6,006 nucleotides of DNA, taken from NCBI GenBank assembly GCA_964568355.1, contig CAZMRK010000439.1:1-6006 (forward strand). The letters run 5' to 3'. The stretch comes from JAJPJX01 sp964568355 (GTDB lineage: Bacteria; Acidobacteriota; Terriglobia; Bryobacterales; Bryobacteraceae). Under the pieces are notes generated by a model that worked only from the letters and a program-made list of their open reading frames with translations, made no database searches and was not told the DNA's origin. A program made the translations under genes and the position numbers. Shown here in pieces: positions 1 to 6,006 of this stretch. Position 1 is the first letter of the stretch. The number at the start of each line of letters is the position of its first letter.

Positions 1-2162
1 CGGCTGCGCCGAAGCAAGAGCGTTGGTGGGCGTTTGTGAAGCCTGCGCAGCAGGAGCCACCGGCTGTGCGGGACACGAAATGGCCCCGCAACGAGGTGGA
101 CCGCTTCATCCTGGCCAAGCTGGAAAGCAAGGGCTTGAGTCCCTCTCCGGAGGCGTCCGCAGGCACGCTGGTCCGGCGGCTGTATTTTGATTTGATTGGG
201 CTGCCGCCGACGCCGGAAGAGGTGAAGGCATTCACCGCAAACCGCTCACCCAAAGCGTACGAGGAGCTCGTCGACAAGCTGCTGGCCGATTCCCGTTACG
301 GGGAACGCTGGGGGCGCCATTGGCTGGATCTGGCACGCTATGCGGATACCAACGGCTACGAGGGCGATCCGGAATGGCCGCACGCCTGGCGCTATCGCGA
401 CTATGTGGTGGACGCGTTCAACAGTGACAAGCCCTACGACCAGTTCATTAAGGAACAGATTGCGGGCGACGAATTTTTCGAAGTGGTGAGCGCGGTACCG
501 GCGCCTCCACCGGAGCCGGAAAAGGCTGTGGCGCTGAGCTTTCTGCGTCTGGCCCCGTTCAACCGGACGCCGGTGAGCGCGGAGAATCGGGACTCGCTGC
601 TGAGCGAGATGACCTCGACGGTGGGCTCGGTCTTTTTGGGCCTGACGGTGGGCTGCGCCAAGTGCCACGACCACAAGTACGACATGATTCCAACCAGGGA
701 CTTCTATCGGATGAAGGCTTTCTTCGCCACGGTGCAGATCACCAATACGGGACGGGCGGGCGGCTACGAGCCCGCCGATTTCTACCGGCCGGGCGAAAAG
801 CAGTGGGCGGAGGGGAAGCTGACGCTCTACCAGAAGCAGCTCAGCGCGGCCGAGGCGGAGTTCCACGACTTCCAGAAGCCTCTGGTGGCCAAGCTGGCGG
901 CAGCAGCCAAGAAAAAGCAGGGAGAAAAGGGCGAGGCGAAGGAGATTACCGAGAAGGACCTGGAGCGCGAGGTCAACCTGGAAAACAGCAACGCGGTTTC
1001 GCTGGAGAAGCGCGAGGAGACGCTCAGTGCCGCGGATAAAGAGGGATATCGCCAGTTTGCCGAGCGCATCGCGCGGCTGAAGAAGAAGATCGAACGGGTG
1101 GAACCGTTCTGCATGGGCCTGCGAAACGCGGATGGGCCTCCGATGGGACCCGAGGTGCCTACCACCTATGTGCTGACACGGGGTGAGTACGACCATCCGG
1201 GCGAGGCGGTGGAGCCGGGCTTCCTGAGCGCGATCACCGGCAATTCCAAACCGGCGCACCTGGAACTGGACCGCTATAAGATGTTCCCGACGCGCGGACG
1301 GCGGATGACGCTGGCCAAGTGGATCGCGAGCCCCGATAATCCATTGACGGCGCGGGTGATGGTCAATCGGATCTGGCAGCAGCATTTCGGGCGCGGCATC
1401 GTGGAGACGCCCAGCGATTTCGGCAAGAACGGGGCCAAGCCGTCGCATCCCGAACTGCTGGATTGGCTGGCGCTGCGCTTTGTGCAGGAGAAGTGGAGCA
1501 TCAAGGCCATGCACCGCCTGCTACTGACGAGCGCGACGTACCAGCAGGAATCGCGAAGGGCAGACGCCAAAGCGAGCGAGGTGGATCCCGACAACGCCTT
1601 GCTTTGGAAGTTCCACCGGCGCCGGCTGGAAGGCGAAGCGGTGCGGGACAGCGTGCTGGCCGTGAGCGGGCGGCTGAATCCGGAACGGGGCGGCTTGCCG
1701 GTGTATCCGCCGATGCCCGCCGGGGTGAAGGAGATCCGGGTGCAGGGCGTGGACACCTGGGAGACGTCGGCAGGGCCGGAAGCACGGCGGCGAAGCCTGT
1801 ACATCTTCCAGCGGCGCGCCCAGTATCTGCCCTTCCTGGAAACCTTCGACGCTCCGGTTTATAACGCTTCGTGCGAGCGGAGGCGACCTTCGGTCACCTC
1901 GTTGCAGGCGCTTTCGATGTACGACAGCGACTTCGTGAACACCGAAGCCGGATATTTTGCCGAACGGGTGCGAAGCCAGGCCGGTCCCGATGTTCGCGAA
2001 CAGATCCGGACGGCTTTCGAGATGGCGCTAGGCCGCGCGCCATCGGCCGCGGATCTAAAAGATGCCGCCGCCTTTATAGACTCCGCAGGCCCGAAATCGG
2101 AAGGACTGGCCGGGCTTTGCCGGGTATTGCTGAATTCGAACGAGTTTTTGTATGTGGACTAG
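1..2162 (+). CDS. DUF1549/DUF1553 (PSCyt2-PSD1) domain protein, 5' partial
   Basis: The reading frame is open from the left edge (first full codon at 3, reading AAPKQERWWAFVKP), so the true start and probably an N-terminal cytochrome-like PSCyt1 region lie upstream. The GTG at 36 is internal and not a start. Residue numbers here count from that GTG. A DUF1549 (PSCyt2) domain spans about residues 16-230: it opens with WPRNEVDRFILAKLE, contains GERWGRHWLDLARYADTNGY, and ends near GCAKCHDHKYD. That last stretch holds a CxxCH motif (C207, C210, H211; bases 654-668), the covalent haem c attachment signature. Residues about 257-357 form a Lys/Glu/Ala-rich, probably helical linker. A DUF1553 (PSD1) domain covers about 416-708, with LTARVMVNRIWQQHFGRGIV and the usual C-terminal ending NSNEFLYVD. 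Members are exported proteins usually encoded next to a DUF1501 gene, as here. The biochemical role is not well established; a redox or electron-transfer part is inferred only from the CxxCH. Family assignment is firm, function is not. Confidence 0.93.
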   Translation, partial: AAPKQERWWAFVKPAQQEPPAVRDTKWPRNEVDRFILAKLESKGLSPSPEASAGTLVRRLYFDLIGLPPTPEEVKAFTANRSPKAYEELVDKLLADSRYGERWGRHWLDLARYADTNGYEGDPEWPHAWRYRDYVVDAFNSDKPYDQFIKEQIAGDEFFEVVSAVPAPPPEPEKAVALSFLRLAPFNRTPVSAENRDSLLSEMTSTVGSVFLGLTVGCAKCHDHKYDMIPTRDFYRMKAFFATVQITNTGRAGGYEPADFYRPGEKQWAEGKLTLYQKQLSAAEAEFHDFQKPLVAKLAAAAKKKQGEKGEAKEITEKDLEREVNLENSNAVSLEKREETLSAADKEGYRQFAERIARLKKKIERVEPFCMGLRNADGPPMGPEVPTTYVLTRGEYDHPGEAVEPGFLSAITGNSKPAHLELDRYKMFPTRGRRMTLAKWIASPDNPLTARVMVNRIWQQHFGRGIVETPSDFGKNGAKPSHPELLDWLALRFVQEKWSIKAMHRLLLTSATYQQESRRADAKASEVDPDNALLWKFHRRRLEGEAVRDSVLAVSGRLNPERGGLPVYPPMPAGVKEIRVQGVDTWETSAGPEARRRSLYIFQRRAQYLPFLETFDAPVYNASCERRRPSVTSLQALSMYDSDFVNTEAGYFAERVRSQAGPDVREQIRTAFEMALGRAPSAADLKDAAAFIDSAGPKSEGLAGLCRVLLNSNEFLYVD

Positions 2163-2166
2163 GAGG
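2161..2166 (+). promoter_or_regulatory. Ribosome binding site of the DUF1501 gene, overlapping the upstream stop codon
   Basis: AGGAGG at 2161-2166 is a perfect anti-16S match, six bases before ATG 2173. Its first two bases are the last two bases of the preceding TAG stop (2160-2162). It fixes ATG 2173 as the start in preference to the in-frame GTG at 2152. It also suggests that ribosomes terminating on the first gene can reinitiate on the second. Confidence 0.88.
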
Positions 2167-2172
2167 TCAGGC

Positions 2173-3603
2173 ATGAAGATATCGCGAAGAGAAATGCTGT
2201 GCCGGTCCTCGAACGGTATTGGGGCGCTAGCGCTGGCGGACCTTCTGGCGGACGAACTCAAGGCCGAATCCGGGCCGCCGAATCCAATGCTGCCGAAGCC
2301 GCCGCACTTCCAGCGCAAGGCCAAATCGTGCATCTTTCTGTTCATGGCAGGCGGCGCCAGCCAAATCGACACATTCGACTACAAACCCGCGCTACAGAAG
2401 TATGCGGGCGGGCGCCTTCCCATGCGGCCGGGACTCTCGGGCGAGATCGAGGGCTTCCTGCAAGCGCCGCACCGGACGATCCCCAGTCCGTTCGAGTTCA
2501 AGCGCTATGGGCAGTCTGGACGGTACATCTCCACGCTGTTTTCGAAGATCGGAGAGTGCGTGGATGACCTGGCATTTGTTTACGGCATCAAGGTCGACAA
2601 CAATAACCACGGTCCGGCGACCATGCACGTGAACACCGGATCCCAGTTGCAGGGCAGTCCATCGGTGGGTTCGTGGATCACGTACGGCCTGGGGAGTCCG
2701 AACCAGAATCTGCCCGGGTACGTGGTGATTCAAGACCCGCGGGGCTCGCCTGTGAACGGCTCGGTGGTGTGGGGCAACGGCTACCTGCCGGCTTCGTACC
2801 AGGGTACGCTGTTTCGTTCGTCGGGCTCGCCGATTCTGGACCTGGAACTACCGAAGGGGGTTAGCCGCGAACGGCAGCGCAAAGAGTTCGACCTGTTGAA
2901 GCGGCTCAACGAGCGACACCTGGAAGACCGGCCCGGCGCCAGTGAACTGGAGGCTCGCATCAATGCCTACGAACTGGCGTTCCGGATGCAGGCCGAGGCG
3001 CCGCGCGCGGTGGATCTTTCAAGCGAATCGGAAGCCACGCGGAAGCTTTATGGGCTGGATAACCCGCTGACCGAGGGATTCGGGCGGCAGTGCCTGCTGG
3101 CCCGACGGCTGGTGGAGGCGGGGGTGCGCCACACCCTGCTGATCCATGGGGTCGAGATCGGGCGCTATAGCTGGGACGATCACGGCAATATCAAGGAACG
3201 GGTGCCCGGGCACGCGGCGGAGGTAGATCAGCCCGTGGCGGCGCTCCTGAAAGACCTGAAGGCGCGCGGGCTGCTCCAGGAGACGCTGGTGGTGTGGGCT
3301 TCGGAGATGGGCCGCACGCCGTTTATCAATGAACTGAAATCCGACAAACCGGGGCGGGACCACAACCAGTACGGCCTGTGCATGTGGATGGCTGGGGGAG
3401 ATGTGAAGCCGGGCGCTACCGCGGGGGCGACGGATGAGTTCGGCATCCGTGCGCTCGAAAAGGAGATTCCGCTGCGGGATGTTCACGCCACGATTTTGAA
3501 CCTGATGGGTTTGGATGATAAGCGGCTGACGTATCTCCATGCGGGACGCTTCCGCAAACTGACCGATATCGGCGGCGACGTATTGAAAGAGATTGTGGCG
3601 TGA
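2173..3603 (+). CDS. DUF1501 domain-containing protein with Tat-like signal
   Basis: This 476-residue protein has the usual length for DUF1501, a family related to the sulfatase/alkaline phosphatase-like fold. ATG 2173 is chosen because of the AGGAGG just upstream. The N-terminus KISRREMLC, followed by the mildly hydrophobic stretch GIGALALADLLA (residues 15-26), looks like a twin-arginine signal (R5, R6), so export in folded form is likely. Family landmarks appear in order: CIFLFMAGGASQIDTFD (residues 53-69), VDNNNHGPATMHVNTGS, a SWDDHGN motif (D335, D336, H337), SEMGRTPF (E378-P383), GRDHN (D396, H397) and RDVHATILNLMGLD (D436, H438). The Asp/His residues resemble metal ligands of the superfamily, but this is inferred. 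No CxPxR formylglycine motif of true sulfatases is present. The gene lies between a PSCyt2-PSD1 gene and an S9 peptidase gene with almost no spacing, so the three are probably co-transcribed. The substrate is unknown; the family call is strong. Confidence 0.94.
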   Translation: MKISRREMLCRSSNGIGALALADLLADELKAESGPPNPMLPKPPHFQRKAKSCIFLFMAGGASQIDTFDYKPALQKYAGGRLPMRPGLSGEIEGFLQAPHRTIPSPFEFKRYGQSGRYISTLFSKIGECVDDLAFVYGIKVDNNNHGPATMHVNTGSQLQGSPSVGSWITYGLGSPNQNLPGYVVIQDPRGSPVNGSVVWGNGYLPASYQGTLFRSSGSPILDLELPKGVSRERQRKEFDLLKRLNERHLEDRPGASELEARINAYELAFRMQAEAPRAVDLSSESEATRKLYGLDNPLTEGFGRQCLLARRLVEAGVRHTLLIHGVEIGRYSWDDHGNIKERVPGHAAEVDQPVAALLKDLKARGLLQETLVVWASEMGRTPFINELKSDKPGRDHNQYGLCMWMAGGDVKPGATAGATDEFGIRALEKEIPLRDVHATILNLMGLDDKRLTYLHAGRFRKLTDIGGDVLKEIVA

Positions 3604-5606
3604 TCCGCACTGCGTTATACCTGCTGCTGGCCGCCGGAGCGGCCCAAGGGGCGCAGAACTGCGTGTCCCCGGAATCGATTTGGAAGCTGCGCGGGGTGGC
3701 CGATCCGCAGCCGGGGCAAGGGGTGGTGGTGTACGTGCAGTCCTGGAACGATCCGATGGAGGATCGCACGTACAGCAATTTGTGGAAGGTTGAACTGAAC
3801 GGCGGGGTGGCGCAGCCCCTGACCACGGGCAAGTACCATGATCGAGGAGCGCGCTGGTCACCCGATCAGAACCGGATTGCGTACGTTTCCGACCGCTCCG
3901 GACGTCCGCGCATTCACGTGCGCGACATCCGTACGGGCAAAGAGATTACTCTGACCAGCGGGGAAAGCGCGCCATCGAACCTGGCCTGGTCGCCGGACGG
4001 CACGATGGTCGCCTACACGGCTTATCAGACGGCGGCGGCGGAGTGGGCGCCGGTGATGCCCGCGAAACCACCCGGAGCGAAGTGGGCAGCACCCGCGGTG
4101 GCATTTACGAATTTGCGCTGGACTTTCGACGGGACCGGCCCCCTGCCTCCGGGCGGCGTCAGGATCTTCGTGGTGCCGGCGACAGGCGGCCCGGCCCGCC
4201 AGATCTCGAGGCCGCCGTATCACCACACGTCTTATCTGACGGAGCCGGAACTCACCTGGTCCGGAGACGGGCGCTCGATTCTGGCTCCCGCGGTGAAAGG
4301 CGCCGACGGATGGGCAGTTTATACCGGGAACCAGATCTATGCGTTTCCCCTGGCCGGTGGCGAGCCCGAAGCGCTGACCCACGATGAAGGGCACAAGTCC
4401 CAGGTGCGGGTCTCGCCCGACGGCAAACGCATCGCATACACCGGGTATCGCTGGAAGGGCCAGAGCTACCACGTCAACGCCTTGCATATTCTGGACCGAA
4501 CGCGGGGGACGGTGAGCGACGCGACTCCCTCGCTCGACCGCGATGTGGCATCGCCGGTGTGGTCCGCAGATTCCAGCCGCATCTGGTTCCTCGCAGACGA
4601 CCGGGGGAGCACCAATCTCTACGTCGCGGATACACGCGGCGGTGTGGAACAGATCACCAAAGGAGCCCAGCGGCTGAGCGCGCTGGCGATGGGCCACGAC
4701 GGACTGGCCGGCTTAGTCAGCAGCACGACGCAACCGGGCCAGGTGGTGAGGATCTCCGGCGCGAACTGGACCGTGCTCGCAGATCCCACGCGCGAGCAGG
4801 GCTGCCACTTCCAGGAAGCCGAGGAGATCTGGTATCCGTCCTTCGACGGGATGAAGATCCAGGGCTGGGTGATCCGGCCGCCGGGCTTCGAAAAGGGCCG
4901 CAAATATCCCCTGGTGGTTTCCATCCACGGCGGGCCGCACGGAGCGTACGGCGCGTCGTTCGTGCACGACTTGCAGGTATTGGCGGCACATGGGTATGTG
5001 GTGCTGTACACGAATCCACGCGGCTCGACCGGCTACGGAGAGTCTTTCGGCAATATTATCCAGCACAAGTGGCCGGGTGACGACATCCGGGACGTAATGG
5101 CGGGGGTCGACTACGTGCTCCAGTCGGGTGACGTAGATGAATCGCGCATGGCGGTGACCGGCGGCAGCGGTGGCGGGTTGATGACGTCGTGGATGGTGAC
5201 CCAGACGGCGCGCTTCCGGGCGGCGGTGGCTCTGTATCCGGTGACCAACTGGTTTACCCACGTAGGCTCGGGCGACAACGGCTTTTACATTGCGTCCGTG
5301 TACCGCAAAGGAATGCCCTGGGACGAGCCGGAAGACTACATGCGGCATTCGCCGCTGTTTTATGCCAACCGGGTGAAGACGCCCACCATGATCATTACGG
5401 GCGAAGAAGACTGGCGCACGCCCATTGCACAGAGCTACGAGTTCTATCGCGCGCTGAAGGTGCGCGGCATCGACACAGTTTTAGTGCGGGTCCCGGACGA
5501 ACCGCACGGTCTGCGCAACCGGCCCAGCCACAGGCTGGAGGCCACGATGCATACGCTGGCCTGGCTGGACCGGTACCTCTCCAGCAGAGCGCGCAGCGCG
5601 CGTTAA
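3600..5606 (+). CDS. S9 family peptidase (prolyl oligopeptidase/acylaminoacyl-peptidase-like), secreted
   Basis: This 668-residue serine peptidase has the normal length for S9 enzymes with a propeller domain. The start is GTG 3600, overlapping the TGA of the DUF1501 gene (GTGA, 3600-3603). A weak AAAGAG at 3586-3591 could serve as the binding site, so translational coupling is likely. Residues 1-18 (MIRTALYLLLAAGAAQGA) read as a short Sec signal peptide, placing the enzyme in the periplasm or outside. Residues about 25-400 form a TolB/PD40-type beta-propeller, with repeated WSPD-like motifs at W86, W130, W220, S272 and W321. The C-terminal alpha/beta-hydrolase domain (about 415-668) has the oxyanion-region HGGPHG at 443-448, the nucleophile elbow GGSGGG with S523, the acid D604 in GEEDWRTP and the base H636 in EPHG. 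The triad order and spacing fit an active enzyme that hydrolyses short peptides. Exact specificity (dipeptidyl, acylaminoacyl or prolyl) cannot be read from the sequence. Confidence 0.95.
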   Translation: MIRTALYLLLAAGAAQGAQNCVSPESIWKLRGVADPQPGQGVVVYVQSWNDPMEDRTYSNLWKVELNGGVAQPLTTGKYHDRGARWSPDQNRIAYVSDRSGRPRIHVRDIRTGKEITLTSGESAPSNLAWSPDGTMVAYTAYQTAAAEWAPVMPAKPPGAKWAAPAVAFTNLRWTFDGTGPLPPGGVRIFVVPATGGPARQISRPPYHHTSYLTEPELTWSGDGRSILAPAVKGADGWAVYTGNQIYAFPLAGGEPEALTHDEGHKSQVRVSPDGKRIAYTGYRWKGQSYHVNALHILDRTRGTVSDATPSLDRDVASPVWSADSSRIWFLADDRGSTNLYVADTRGGVEQITKGAQRLSALAMGHDGLAGLVSSTTQPGQVVRISGANWTVLADPTREQGCHFQEAEEIWYPSFDGMKIQGWVIRPPGFEKGRKYPLVVSIHGGPHGAYGASFVHDLQVLAAHGYVVLYTNPRGSTGYGESFGNIIQHKWPGDDIRDVMAGVDYVLQSGDVDESRMAVTGGSGGGLMTSWMVTQTARFRAAVALYPVTNWFTHVGSGDNGFYIASVYRKGMPWDEPEDYMRHSPLFYANRVKTPTMIITGEEDWRTPIAQSYEFYRALKVRGIDTVLVRVPDEPHGLRNRPSHRLEATMHTLAWLDRYLSSRARSAR

Positions 5607-5618
5607 ATTCGTGTGCGC
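5596..5618 (+). terminator. Weak terminator-like hairpin straddling the peptidase stop codon
   Basis: GCGCGCG (5596-5602) can pair with TGTGCGC (5612-5618) as a seven-pair stem with two G-U wobbles. The nine-base loop can close by one more wobble pair (5603-5611) to seven bases, and it contains the TAA stop. The following bases ATTACTT are only a poor U-tract, so this is a weak candidate for ending the three-gene transcript. No better terminator is visible before the next promoter. Confidence 0.25.
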
Positions 5619-5623
5619 ATTAC

Positions 5624-5652
5624 TTGACTTCTCAGCCTATTGAGAGTATATC
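5624..5652 (+). promoter_or_regulatory. Sigma70-type promoter for the receptor gene
   Basis: TTGACT (5624-5629) matches five of six bases of the -35 consensus. TATATC (5647-5652) matches four of six of the -10. They are separated by exactly 17 bases, in a locally AT-rich patch of an otherwise GC-rich window. The predicted transcription start is near 5659-5661, giving a leader of about 40 bases before GTG 5701. This placement would exclude the in-frame ATG at 5656 as the translation start. Confidence 0.6.
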
Positions 5653-5656
5653 AATA
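5638..5656. repeat. Inverted repeat over the -10 element, possible operator
   Basis: TATTGA (5638-5643) and TCAATA (5651-5656) are perfect 6-base inverted arms separated by seven bases. The dyad is centred on the predicted -10 box. A second short dyad, TCTCA (5630-5634) and TGAGA (5641-5645), fills the spacer between -35 and -10. Either could be a repressor site, but arms this short also arise by chance. Confidence 0.3.
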
Positions 5657-5667
5657 TGACAATTCGC

Positions 5668-5688
5668 GGCCGGTCGGAAAGCCCGGCC
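5668..5688 (+). promoter_or_regulatory. GC-rich leader hairpin before the receptor start
   Basis: GGCCGG (5668-5673) and CCGGCC (5683-5688) can form a 6-base all-GC stem with a 9-base loop, ending two bases before the ribosome binding site. An alternative pairing, CCCC (5687-5690) with GGGG (5694-5697), would cover the binding site and cannot fully coexist with the first stem. It may influence translation. It is a structural observation only, and matches no riboswitch that I recognise. Confidence 0.3.
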
Positions 5689-5690
5689 CC

Positions 5691-5697
5691 GGAGGGG
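5691..5697 (+). promoter_or_regulatory. Ribosome binding site of the receptor gene
   Basis: GGAGGGG lies directly before TAT and GTG 5701; the GGAGG core is five bases from the start codon. It favours GTG 5701 over the in-frame ATG at 5656, which has only GAGAG (5642-5646) upstream and would add 15 residues unlike a signal peptide. Confidence 0.75.
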
Positions 5698-5700
5698 TAT

Positions 5701-6006
5701 GTGAATTTGACTAAGCTCTGCCTCGCGATGCTGGCTTTCGCCGCATCCGCGTGTGCTCAGACCACGGTAGCCCAGCTACTGGGAACGATAACCGACGGTT
5801 CCGGAGCCGCCATTTCAGGTGCCGCCGTACAACTGGTCAATGAAGGGACCAATGAAAATCGAAAGACTCTTTCCGATTCGACGGGGGCTTACCACTTCAC
5901 ACAGCTTCCGGTGGGGTCTTACACGCTGACTGCCGAAAGCCCCGGCTTCCAGAAGTTCACGCTCACCGGCATCGCACTGAAGGTGGACGACCGCCGCAGC
6001 GAGGAC
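5701..6006 (+). CDS. Carboxypeptidase regulatory-like domain protein, probable Oar-like TonB-dependent receptor, 3' partial
   Basis: Only the first 102 codons are present; the frame is open to the window end. The GTG start has a strong GGAGGGG site and gives a typical Sec signal peptide: N-terminal MNLTK, a hydrophobic core LCLAMLAFAASA, and probable cleavage after ACA, before QTT, at residue 19/20. Residues about 25-100 match a CarboxypepD_reg-like/Cna-B-type beta-sandwich: GTITDGSGAAISGAAVQLVN, then STGAYHFTQLPVGSYTLTAE, then PGFQKFTLTGIALKV. In Acidobacteriota this N-terminal arrangement is characteristic of very large (about 1000 residues) Oar-like TonB-dependent outer-membrane proteins. 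The plug and barrel lie beyond the window, so the receptor call is inferred. The gene has its own predicted promoter, so it is probably transcribed separately from the peptidase gene. An adhesin or other secreted protein with the same domain is the alternative. Confidence 0.82.
   Translation, partial: MNLTKLCLAMLAFAASACAQTTVAQLLGTITDGSGAAISGAAVQLVNEGTNENRKTLSDSTGAYHFTQLPVGSYTLTAESPGFQKFTLTGIALKVDDRRSED

Noticed and set aside
36..38. GTG at 36 as the start of the first gene
   Set aside because: The frame is open to the left edge, and the upstream residues ERWWAFVKP fit the usual lead-in to DUF1549, so the gene begins before the window.
246..1514. Long open frame of 422 codons on the minus strand
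   Set aside because: It lies wholly inside the well-supported DUF1549/DUF1553 gene. It is Arg/His/Leu-rich without any recognisable domain, and is expected as a shadow in GC-rich DNA.
2152..2172. Upstream GTG start for the DUF1501 gene, adding seven residues
   Set aside because: ATG 2173 has a perfect AGGAGG six bases upstream and puts the twin-arginine motif at residues 5-6. The GTG would overlap the preceding gene with no comparable binding site.
3019..4697. Minus-strand open frames of about 280 codons each, opposite the DUF1501 and peptidase genes
   Set aside because: They are antisense to genes with clear family motifs, have no domain or plausible ribosome binding site that I can see, and show shadow-type composition.
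5590..5602. Direct and palindromic GCGCGC-A-GCGCGC repeat near the peptidase C-terminus
   Set aside because: A one-base loop cannot form a hairpin, and the repeat encodes Ala/Arg-rich terminal residues (RARSAR) in GC-rich DNA.
5656..5658. ATG at 5656 as the start of the receptor gene
   Set aside because: It is in frame but lies before the predicted transcription start. It adds 15 residues that do not look like part of a signal peptide, and the strong GGAGGGG sits at GTG 5701.
1..6006. Mobile element, CRISPR array, tRNA, rRNA or defence system
   Set aside because: I saw no transposase or integrase motifs, regularly spaced repeats or RNA gene signatures; nearly all bases are explained by four ordinary-looking coding regions.

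Overview
The window is about 6 kb of GC-rich bacterial DNA, densely coding on the + strand only. It most resembles an Acidobacteriota genome of the Bryobacterales/Solibacter type. The reasons are a PSCyt2/PSD1 (DUF1549-DUF1553) protein paired with a DUF1501 protein, a secreted S9 peptidase, and the start of an Oar-like TonB-dependent receptor with an N-terminal carboxypeptidase-regulatory-like domain. The first pair is also common in Planctomycetota and Verrucomicrobiota, so the phylum is an inference and not proven.

Layout. Positions 1-2162 hold the 3' part of a DUF1549/DUF1553 protein that begins before the window and carries a CxxCH haem-binding-type motif. Positions 2173-3603 hold a DUF1501 protein with a Tat-like signal. 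Its ribosome binding site overlaps the stop codon of the gene before it. Positions 3600-5606 hold an S9 family serine peptidase (beta-propeller plus alpha/beta-hydrolase) with a visible Ser-Asp-His triad. It starts inside the previous stop codon through a GTGA overlap. These three genes are packed as one transcription unit whose promoter lies outside the window.

Positions 5607-5700 form the only real intergenic gap. It holds a weak terminator-like hairpin, a good sigma70-type promoter (TTGACT, 17 bases, TATATC) with inverted repeats over it, a GC-rich leader hairpin and a strong ribosome binding site. Positions 5701-6006 are the 5' end of a secreted protein with a CarboxypepD_reg-like domain, most likely an Oar-like TonB-dependent outer-membrane receptor, cut by the window end.

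How the parts may work together (inference): all four products look exported. The first two form the recurring PSCyt/PSD1 plus DUF1501 pair, whose biochemical role is not well established. The peptidase could process peptides in the periplasm, and the receptor could import large ligands across the outer membrane. This would suit degradation and uptake of complex organic matter, but no substrate can be read from the sequence. I see no mobile element, CRISPR array, tRNA, rRNA or clearly novel system. The most interesting points are the tight coupling of the peptidase to the PSD1-DUF1501 pair and the regulatory architecture of the 5607-5700 gap.
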